From the IMG/VR virus record IMGVR_UViG_3300030117_002091, positions 1-22,524 of that record: a stretch of DNA of 22,524 nt; one strand, given 5' to 3'. The notes beneath the pieces were generated by a model. The model saw only the letters and a list, made by a program, of their open reading frames with translations, had not been told where the DNA came from and searched no databases. Origin of the DNA: a virus. Positions 1 through 6,596 of this stretch are shown here, piece after piece. The translations under genes and the position numbers were made by a program. Position 1 is the first letter of the stretch. Each line of letters opens with the position of its first letter.

Positions 1-267
1 ACATTTACACACACTACATCAGGTAGTACTGTAGAAACAGCATTAGATTTAACAGGAAAGATGGAAGAAGGAAACAAAGTTTCTTTTGTAGTAGAGACTG
101 CAGGAGCATATATAGCATTTGACGAAGATGCTACATCATCAACAGGAATGTTAGTTCCAGCAGACGAAGGTTATTTTGACGATAACATATATTTTAGCAG
201 TAAGATAAGTATTATAAGGGAAGGTAGCACTAACGCCCGGATTCGTGGCATTGTATGGGGGAGATAA
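1..267 (+). CDS. Small phage structural protein, 3' end only (partial)
   Basis: The frame is open from base 1 to the TAA at 265-267 and gives 88 visible residues. The Met codon at 61 is inside this frame and is probably not the start, because the upstream codons read as the same Thr/Ser-rich beta-type protein. No signal peptide, membrane segment or catalytic motif is visible. The end (KISIIREGSTNARIRGIVWG) looks like a compact beta domain of a virion protein. It lies 3 bases upstream of the first large fibre gene, so a head decoration or fibre-linked role is likely by position only. I do not recognise the family. Confidence 0.6.
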   Translation, partial: TFTHTTSGSTVETALDLTGKMEEGNKVSFVVETAGAYIAFDEDATSSTGMLVPADEGYFDDNIYFSSKISIIREGSTNARIRGIVWGR

Positions 268-270
268 AAA

Positions 271-3200
271 ATGCCTCTATCGCAAGCGAATAATAGACTA
301 TATACTAGAAGCTCACAACTTGTTGGACAAAATGCATCAGGATTAGATATTGATGGCTTATCTGATATTGGAGAAGCTATTGCCGATGCTGATTTATTTA
401 TTATTGATAATGGTGGTGGTGGAACAAATGTTAAAACTGCTGTAACAAGAATACCTACATATGTCTTTTCAGGAATTTCTGGGGCTATTACAATAAACTC
501 TTCAGGAGTTGCTTCTTTTGGAACTGATGCACAGGGAACAAACCTAACCTTAAGTGGTAATCTTACCGTAAATGGTACTACAACAAACGTAAGCAGTACA
601 ACGGTTACTATTGATGACCCCCTATTTGCACTGGCCGACAACAACTCAGCAGACTCTGTTGATATTGGTTGGTATGGTAAGTATGTAGATAGTGGTACAA
701 AATATTCTGGATTATTTAGAGACGCATCTGATTCCGATATGTGGAAGCTTTTTGCTACTACAGGAAACAGTAATGCGGCACCTTCAACTACAGTAGACAC
801 TACATCTGGATTTACTTTAGCTAATTTATCAGTAAACGAATTGACAGGTACTATTGCTACCGCTGCCCAAGGTAACATTACATCATTAGGTACACTTTCT
901 GCATTGACTGTAGATGATGTAGCTATTGATGGTAAAGTTGTAACTATGACTGGCTCATCTGGTGATACTGCAACGCTTACTGTGGGTACAAATGGTACTC
1001 TTGATATTACAACCACTGATACAGCTGCAGCCGCAGCTAATATACAAATCACTGCAGATGGTACAGCTGAATTAGCTGGTACTACAGTTACATTAGATTC
1101 CTCCGGTGGAGTAACCATTGACGCTAGTGGAGGCACAATTACCTTCGCAGATGATGGGGCTTCATTAGGAACTATAACATCTAGCGGATATTCTGGAACA
1201 GCAGCCGTAGCAACCACAGTTACCATTACTGACAATGAAAGTACTGATGAAGATAATGCGGTTGTGTTTACAGCCGGAGGAGACGTTGATGGTGGTAACC
1301 TTGGGTTAGAATCCGATGGTAACTTAACATACAATCCATCAAGCGGTACTCTTACATCCACTGTTCTTAGTGGTTCGTTAGCAGCATCTAATATTTCAAA
1401 TATTGCGAGTCTATCAGAAATTTCTTCAGTAGCAAATGACGATGTTTTTATAGCAATTGATACATCTGGCGGGGGGTTGAAAAAAATTACTCGGTCAGCC
1501 ATTGTGTCTGGACTAGCATCTTCGGCAGCTATTTCAAACGTTTCAGAAGATAGCACACCTCAATTAGGTGGCGACTTAGATGTAAATAGTAACGACATTG
1601 TATCTACATCAAATGGTAATATTAGTTTGTTACCAAATGGTTCAGGTAAAGTTGTTATGGATGGTAATGGAAGTTCCGGAGGGATTAGTATATCTGATGG
1701 AACAATAGATATTAGAACCGGAACAGGTTCTGTAGCTAAAGTTTTATTTTATTGTGAGTCATCAAATGCTCACGCTCAAACAGTACAAGCACAACCTCAT
1801 AGTGCTGGAGTAACAAATACTCTTACACTTCCAGCCGGTGGTAATGGTGAGCTTGTAAGTACAGTAGCTACACAAACACTTACTAATAAATCTTTAGGAA
1901 GTGATTTAGATATCTTTGAGGATGCAAATAATGCGGATGTAAAACTAACAATGGGAACAAGTGCTACTGAGTCTTTGACAATACAAGTGCTCAACGGTAG
2001 TAGCAACAAGACTGCCGAAGAAGTTCACTTTAGTACTGCCACCGCATCAGGAACGGGCGACCACGGTAAAATGGTATTTGACGTTGATGGTACTGATATT
2101 GCCGAAATAGATGATAGTGGTATAAACCTAGCAAGTGGAAAAACATTCAGAGTAAATGGAAGTGCCATTGCAACTTCTGACACAACCTATACCGCTGGAG
2201 ATTTATTAGATTTAGATGGAACTGAATTTGATGTTGACCTAACAGAAGCGGGTGAGGCGGCAATTGCTAATGGAGACTATATATTATTTTTAGATGGTGG
2301 TGCTACAGGAACTCATGCTAAAGAAGCAATAGCAGATGTAGCAACTTTGTTTGCAGGAACAGGACTTACTGCAACTAACTCTGTTATAGCCGTTGATTCA
2401 TCACAAGCAATCACAGCACTTACTGGTGGAGATTTAACTATTTACGAAGACGCAAATAATGCGGACGTTTCATTTAAAATGGGGACAAGTGCTACGGAAG
2501 CTTTAAGCATAGAAGTTCTTAATGGTAGTGGCAATAAAACAGCTGAGTCAGTTACTTTTTCAACCGCAACAGCATCCGGTACTAGTGACCATGGTAAGTT
2601 TACATTCAATGTAGATGGTACGGATATATTTGATGTTGATGATTCAGGAATAAACTTAGCTTCTGGTAAGACTTTTAGAATTAATGGAACTACTATAGAT
2701 GGTGATATAACTAGTGTGGTTGCCGGTACAGGTTTATCTGGGGGTGGAACAGATGGAGATGTTACACTGAATGTAGAAGCGTCTCAGGCTATTACAGCAT
2801 TAACTGGTGGGGACCTAACTATATACGAAGATGCAAACAACGCAGATGTTTCACTAAAACTAGGAACATCAGCAACAGAGTCCCTTAGTATTGAAGTGTT
2901 AAATGGAAGCTCTAATAAAACTGCCGAAGAAATACATTTTTCAACAGCAACTGCTTCTAGTACAGCAAATCATGGAAAGATGGTGTTTGATATTGACGGC
3001 ACCGACCAAATGGAAATTAATGATAGTGGAGTATCTATAACAGGAGACTTGACTATTACTGGTGATGATTTGTTTATGAACACAAATACTGCTGGGCATA
3101 TTTTAGTAGGTGATGACACAAACTATAATCCAGTAGCTGTAAGTGGGGATGTAACCTTATCATCTAGTGGTGCGGTAACAATAGCGAATGATGCTGTAGA

Positions 3201-3390
3201 ATCTGGAATGCTAAATGACAATGTAATTTCAGGGCAAACAGAAATATCATCAGGATTAGCAGACGCAGACGAATTATTATATTCAGACGGGGGCACATTG
3301 AAGAAAGTAGGATTAGATACATTGACAACACATATTAACTCTACTGCAGCTTCAAAAGGATTTGCTACAGCAATGGCAATAGCACTATAG
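271..3390 (+). CDS. Large repeat-rich tail fibre / virion adhesin protein (fibre 1)
   Basis: This 1039-residue protein is very rich in Ser, Thr, Gly, Ala and Asp, with no Cys-rich or membrane segment. The ATG at 271 follows GGGGGAG at 256-263, which overlaps the previous stop. Residues about 85-190 hold a 'LTVNGTTT...IDDPLFALADNNS' block typical of marine phage fibres, and TQTLTNKSL lies just before residue 545. An 89-residue module repeats at residues 545-633, 721-809 and, less completely, from 848. A separate short motif, ADAD-hydrophobic-D-gap-K, occurs four times (near bases 379, 1405, 2257 and 3255). The C-terminus, KGFATAMAIAL, is a short hydrophobic cap. Family knowledge says such proteins are trimeric beta fibres that bind the host surface; the receptor cannot be inferred. 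It shares its 89-residue module with the next fibre. No S74 chaperone domain is present, so folding may need a partner. Confidence 0.8.
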   Translation: MPLSQANNRLYTRSSQLVGQNASGLDIDGLSDIGEAIADADLFIIDNGGGGTNVKTAVTRIPTYVFSGISGAITINSSGVASFGTDAQGTNLTLSGNLTVNGTTTNVSSTTVTIDDPLFALADNNSADSVDIGWYGKYVDSGTKYSGLFRDASDSDMWKLFATTGNSNAAPSTTVDTTSGFTLANLSVNELTGTIATAAQGNITSLGTLSALTVDDVAIDGKVVTMTGSSGDTATLTVGTNGTLDITTTDTAAAAANIQITADGTAELAGTTVTLDSSGGVTIDASGGTITFADDGASLGTITSSGYSGTAAVATTVTITDNESTDEDNAVVFTAGGDVDGGNLGLESDGNLTYNPSSGTLTSTVLSGSLAASNISNIASLSEISSVANDDVFIAIDTSGGGLKKITRSAIVSGLASSAAISNVSEDSTPQLGGDLDVNSNDIVSTSNGNISLLPNGSGKVVMDGNGSSGGISISDGTIDIRTGTGSVAKVLFYCESSNAHAQTVQAQPHSAGVTNTLTLPAGGNGELVSTVATQTLTNKSLGSDLDIFEDANNADVKLTMGTSATESLTIQVLNGSSNKTAEEVHFSTATASGTGDHGKMVFDVDGTDIAEIDDSGINLASGKTFRVNGSAIATSDTTYTAGDLLDLDGTEFDVDLTEAGEAAIANGDYILFLDGGATGTHAKEAIADVATLFAGTGLTATNSVIAVDSSQAITALTGGDLTIYEDANNADVSFKMGTSATEALSIEVLNGSGNKTAESVTFSTATASGTSDHGKFTFNVDGTDIFDVDDSGINLASGKTFRINGTTIDGDITSVVAGTGLSGGGTDGDVTLNVEASQAITALTGGDLTIYEDANNADVSLKLGTSATESLSIEVLNGSSNKTAEEIHFSTATASSTANHGKMVFDIDGTDQMEINDSGVSITGDLTITGDDLFMNTNTAGHILVGDDTNYNPVAVSGDVTLSSSGAVTIANDAVESGMLNDNVISGQTEISSGLADADELLYSDGGTLKKVGLDTLTTHINSTAASKGFATAMAIAL
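1903..3039 (+). repeat. Three copies of an ~89-residue fibre module (R1-R3)
   Basis: The copies start at 1903 (R1, to 2169), 2431 (R2, to 2697) and 2812 (R3, to about 3039, tail diverged). Shared landmarks are DANNADV, GTSATE, VLNGSSNKTAE, FSTATAS and DGTD. R2 and R3 are also both preceded by AITALTGG. The protein sequence is strongly conserved, while the codons used are largely different from copy to copy. A fourth copy lies in the next fibre gene. Confidence 0.9.
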
Positions 3391-3410
3391 AATTTTTAGT
3401 ATTGAGAATA

Positions 3411-3418
3411 GTATAATA
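3411..3418 (+). promoter_or_regulatory. Candidate phage promoter -10 element (GTATAATA)
   Basis: GTATAATA lies in the 46-base gap between fibre 1 and the small virion gene at 3437. It is embedded in an inverted repeat with arms ATAGTA (3408-3413) and TACTAT (3420-3425). I see no TTGACA-like -35 box at normal spacing. The same octamer occurs in the gaps at 10006 and 11887, which is the main support for a regulatory role. Confidence 0.45.
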
Positions 3419-3436
3419 TTACTATAGGAGAAATAA

Positions 3437-3763
3437 ATGGCACAAGATTTTGAAAGACATATACAAAGAAGTGTAGGAACTTCAGGGGCAACTGTGTTCA
3501 CTGCAGATGGTGATGATGCAGTTGTTAGCTTAAGATTAACTAACATTCACACTGGTACTATTGTAGTAGATGCTTATGTTACTGTAAGTAGTGCCGATTA
3601 TTATTTAATTAAACAGGTTTCAATTCCTACAGGTTCTTCCCTAGAGCTAATTGATGGTGGTAGTAGATTTGTTTTAGCAAATGGAGATGCCTTAAAAGTA
3701 GATACCGACACAGCAAGCTCACTAGATGTATGGTGTAGTGTTGTTGGTGACATAAGTACGTAG
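3437..3763 (+). CDS. Small beta-rich virion structural protein
   Basis: This 108-residue protein has no charged tail, signal peptide or membrane helix. Alternating hydrophobic strands suggest a beta-sandwich. The core pattern 'VSIPTGSSLELIDGG...ALKVDTDTASSLDVW' resembles a small structural protein seen in tailed marine phages; this is pattern recall and not a database match. The SD AGGAG (3426-3430) precedes the ATG at 3437. The stop TAG (3761-3763) is part of the AGGAGG site of the next gene, so the two are translationally coupled. Its position just before the fibre cassettes suggests a decoration or adaptor protein, which is inference. Confidence 0.6.
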   Translation: MAQDFERHIQRSVGTSGATVFTADGDDAVVSLRLTNIHTGTIVVDAYVTVSSADYYLIKQVSIPTGSSLELIDGGSRFVLANGDALKVDTDTASSLDVWCSVVGDIST

Positions 3764-3775
3764 GAGGACTACACA

Positions 3776-6232
3776 TTGGGATTCGTTGGTAAAAAACCTA
3801 GTAGAGTTGCTCTAACTTCAGATGACATAACAGATGGTGTAATAGTAAATGCTGATATAAACGCTTCAGCTGCTATAGCTATGTCTAAGACAGCCTTTAG
3901 TGCTGGGAATGGTGTTACTCTATCAACTAACACTTTAAACGTTGATGCGGCACAAACAACAATAACATCTTTATTAGCAACTGATATAAAAATCGGAGAA
4001 GATGACCAAACCAAAATTGACTTTGAAGATACTAATAAAATTAACTTTTACGCAAATAATGCAAAAGAAGTTGAATTAGCAGAAAACAGTTTATCACCGG
4101 GAAGTAGTGACGGAACTGCATTGGGTACAACAAGCCTTATGTGGTCAGACCTTTTCCTAGCGTCTGGTGGCGTTATTAACTTAAATGATGGTGACGTTAC
4201 AATTACACATGCTTCAGGAAAACTAACAAGCACTGGAGACTTAGAATTACTAAGAGATGCTAATAATGCTGACGTAAAGGTAACTTTAGGTACATCAGCA
4301 GCAGAATCACTTATTATCCAAGTACTTAATGGTAGTTCAAACAAGACTGCAGAAGAAGTACATTTTTCTACTGCGACAGCGTCAGGAACTGCCGACCACG
4401 GTAAGATGGTATTCGACATAGATGGTACAGATATACTAACTATAGACGATGGTGGATTAGTAATAAAAACTACAGGTACAATTGGTCCTGTGGGCGATGA
4501 AGATTTAATAACATTAACTGCTAGTGGAAATATAGTAACAGTAGCTGGTGAACTATCAGCAACTACACTTGATATTGGTGGTACTAATATTACATCTACT
4601 GCTGGAGAGCTAAATCTTTTAGACGGTTCTGCTAAATCTACATCTTCAATTACTCTTGCCGATGCAGACGCATTTATTGTAATTGATGGTACAACTACTA
4701 AGCAAATTCCAGCATCTGATATAAGTACATATATTGGTAGTGGTGGTGGTACAACAGATTTGGTTGCTGATGGTAGTATCTCAGCTGGTGATAGGGTTGC
4801 TATAACATCTGCTGGTAAAGCTAAAACAGTCGCTGCCCTACAAACAGGTGTCAATAATACAACCCTTACTGCAATACAAAACAATGGTATCCAGTCTTCT
4901 TTAGACGCTGCTTATAGCCCAGATGACGACAGGTTTGTAGTTTTATTTAAAGATGGTGGTAATGGTGGAGCTACAACAGCCCAAGTGGTAGATGTAGATT
5001 CTAATGGAGATTTTTCTATAGGTTCCGAGTTCGTTGTAGACAGTTCATCTGGTTTTGTACATGAAATTGAATATGATACAAATGTAAATAGATTTGTAAC
5101 TCTTCATACAGGAAGTGATACTCTCAGGTCTACCATATTGACAGTAGATACTTCAGACAATTCTCTTGGGGGTGGTGCATCCCTTGAGCAAAACCTTACA
5201 GGTAGTGGAGCCTTTGATGCCGATGGTACCGGTTCTTCAGCCGAGTTAGTTTTTGACCCAGACAACAATAAAATGTTTGCTATATATTCACAAAATGACG
5301 AAGTATTAGGTCAGGTGCTGACTGTTAGTGCATCTTCAATATCAGTGGGAACTGCAGCTGATATACATGGCACAGCAGGACCGGCTTGGTACGCAAATCG
5401 CAAAGGCTTAAAAGCTGCTTACGATACAGCGGCTGACAGAATAGTATTGTGTTGGCAAGACTCTAGCGATAGTAATAAAATGACCTCTGTAGTAATTACT
5501 ATAAGTGGTACAAGCTTTTCAGTAGGTTCAGAAGTTCATGTAACAGAAACTTTAACTTCTGACTCGAATATATATCCTGACATGATTTTTGACGCTACAA
5601 GTGGTAAATTAGTATTATTTTTCTACAATGGCTCTCAAGGTGATGGTGAGGTTTATATAGGAACATGTACAGGTTCTAGCACTAACACATGTTCTTGGGG
5701 TTCTGCAAACGTATTAGTAGATGGAGACGGAAGTTATTACAACGCTTTATTTGATGCAGGTGGTGGAAATATAGTATATGCAATGGAAGACAGAACCAAA
5801 ACAAATGGTACTGATTTAATTCAAGTAGGTGTTGGTTATGTTTCCGGAACGTCATTTATTTCAAAACAACAACAAAAAATGTATACCACATATATAGATG
5901 CAGCAATTCAAATAGTAAGTGGGGGCACTGGGAACAAAATTGTTTTGTTTACAGAAGATGGTACAAGTCTTTATGGAGCTGTTCCTGATTTACCTGACAA
6001 TGCAGGAGCATTTATAGGTATAGCAAATTCAGCAATTTCAGATACAGCAACAGGTACTATACAATTACATGGTACAATAGCTACAAATCAAAGCAGCTTA
6101 TCGGCAGGAGCTTTATATTATCTTACGTCTGCTGGAGGATTAACAACAACAGCAACAAGTTATGCAAAAATAGGGCATGCATTAACTTCAACAACATTAT
6201 TGATTCAAGGAACATTACCAGACGCAACCTAA
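3776..6232 (+). CDS. Tail fibre A with predicted seven-bladed beta-propeller
   Basis: This 818-residue protein starts at TTG 3776, set by AGGAGG at 3762-3767 with an 8-base spacer; the paralogue at 6597 starts the same way. Residues 1-145 are nearly identical to fibre B and are probably the virion-attachment part. Residues 155-227 are a copy of the fibre 1 module. Then come AGELNLLDG and an ADAD..D..K motif (near base 4655). From about residue 365 to 735 there are seven evenly spaced repeats of the type 'YD...DR.V..', near bases 4903, 5063, 5246, 5413, 5582, 5743 and 5908 (about 55 residues each). This fits a seven-bladed propeller, a fold used for glycan or protein binding. Residues 735-818 form a C-terminal cap (FIGIANSAI...) shared in style with fibre B. 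Likely role: receptor-binding fibre. Ligand unknown. Confidence 0.8.
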   Translation: MGFVGKKPSRVALTSDDITDGVIVNADINASAAIAMSKTAFSAGNGVTLSTNTLNVDAAQTTITSLLATDIKIGEDDQTKIDFEDTNKINFYANNAKEVELAENSLSPGSSDGTALGTTSLMWSDLFLASGGVINLNDGDVTITHASGKLTSTGDLELLRDANNADVKVTLGTSAAESLIIQVLNGSSNKTAEEVHFSTATASGTADHGKMVFDIDGTDILTIDDGGLVIKTTGTIGPVGDEDLITLTASGNIVTVAGELSATTLDIGGTNITSTAGELNLLDGSAKSTSSITLADADAFIVIDGTTTKQIPASDISTYIGSGGGTTDLVADGSISAGDRVAITSAGKAKTVAALQTGVNNTTLTAIQNNGIQSSLDAAYSPDDDRFVVLFKDGGNGGATTAQVVDVDSNGDFSIGSEFVVDSSSGFVHEIEYDTNVNRFVTLHTGSDTLRSTILTVDTSDNSLGGGASLEQNLTGSGAFDADGTGSSAELVFDPDNNKMFAIYSQNDEVLGQVLTVSASSISVGTAADIHGTAGPAWYANRKGLKAAYDTAADRIVLCWQDSSDSNKMTSVVITISGTSFSVGSEVHVTETLTSDSNIYPDMIFDATSGKLVLFFYNGSQGDGEVYIGTCTGSSTNTCSWGSANVLVDGDGSYYNALFDAGGGNIVYAMEDRTKTNGTDLIQVGVGYVSGTSFISKQQQKMYTTYIDAAIQIVSGGTGNKIVLFTEDGTSLYGAVPDLPDNAGAFIGIANSAISDTATGTIQLHGTIATNQSSLSAGALYYLTSAGGLTTTATSYAKIGHALTSTTLLIQGTLPDAT
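4238..4456 (+). repeat. Fourth copy of the fibre module (R4), in fibre A
   Basis: This 73-residue copy of the module found three times in fibre 1 carries DANNADVK, VLNGSSNKTAEEVHFSTATAS and DHGKMVFDIDGTD. The protein is closest to R1, yet by hand count about 26 of 50 shared codons with synonyms differ between R1 and R4. Confidence 0.9.
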
Positions 6233-6273
6233 AGGAGATTTAGATGAGTAAAATTTTAGTAAAAAACGACACA
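6233..6273 (+). repeat. 41-bp direct repeat at small gene A start (copy 1)
   Basis: This stretch covers the ribosome-binding site and first codons of the small gene after fibre A. It matches 9235-9275 at 38 of 41 positions (mismatches at repeat positions 11, 30 and 31). The match is far closer at DNA level than the two fibre genes themselves. Confidence 0.85.
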
Positions 6274-6570
6274 AAATTAGTAGTATATGCTTTGGATGAT
6301 GACCAATCGGTAGACATTCAATCAGACAAAACTATAGTAGGAGCATTTGATAGTGGCTCTAGAGGATTTCCGCATATTTCAGATTTAAATAGTAGTAATT
6401 GTACTTTGATTACGGGAGTTACTGTACCATCAGGAACAGATGTAGAAAGCGATGGTTCTACTGCTAGGTGGGTAAACAATAAGTATACTTATGATGATGG
6501 TACTTGGACTAAGGTAAGTGGTTGGAAAGACGAGCCGGGAATAAGTAATCGTTTCTGGGATGGTAAATAG
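6244..6570 (+). CDS. Fibre-cassette small protein A (MSKILV family)
   Basis: This 108-residue protein starts at an ATG with AGGAG at 6233-6237. Its first ten residues, MSKILVKNDT, match MSKILVANDT of the gene after fibre B. A later Asn-x-Lys-Tyr-x-Tyr...Trp pattern (NNKYTYDDGTW here, NGKYLYNGSAF there) is also shared, so the two are paralogues. It is hydrophilic, with no membrane or signal segment. Each copy directly follows one fibre gene, which suggests a partner of that fibre: a tip protein, an adaptor or a folding helper. That role is inference from position; the family is not one I recognise. It lacks the C-terminal TV.RG modules of its larger paralogue. Confidence 0.65.
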   Translation: MSKILVKNDTKLVVYALDDDQSVDIQSDKTIVGAFDSGSRGFPHISDLNSSNCTLITGVTVPSGTDVESDGSTARWVNNKYTYDDGTWTKVSGWKDEPGISNRFWDGK

Positions 6571-6596
6571 TATGATAATAAAGGAGGAATAAACAA

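Noticed and set aside
61-267. Complete small gene starting at ATG 61
   Set aside because: The frame is open to base 1 with similar composition and no SD precedes base 61, so it is treated as the end of a longer gene.
171-1556. Long open frame on the minus strand (461 codons) opposite fibre 1
   Set aside because: It is a shadow of a Ser/Thr/Gly/Ala/Asp-rich gene whose codons rarely give minus-strand stops. The product is low-complexity Val/Pro/Ser with no domain, and all other genes are on the + strand.
4048-4884. Minus-strand open frame (278 codons) opposite fibre A
   Set aside because: It has the same Val/Pro/Ser composition as the other shadow and similar frames lie opposite each repeat-rich fibre segment, so it follows from the repeats and codon bias.
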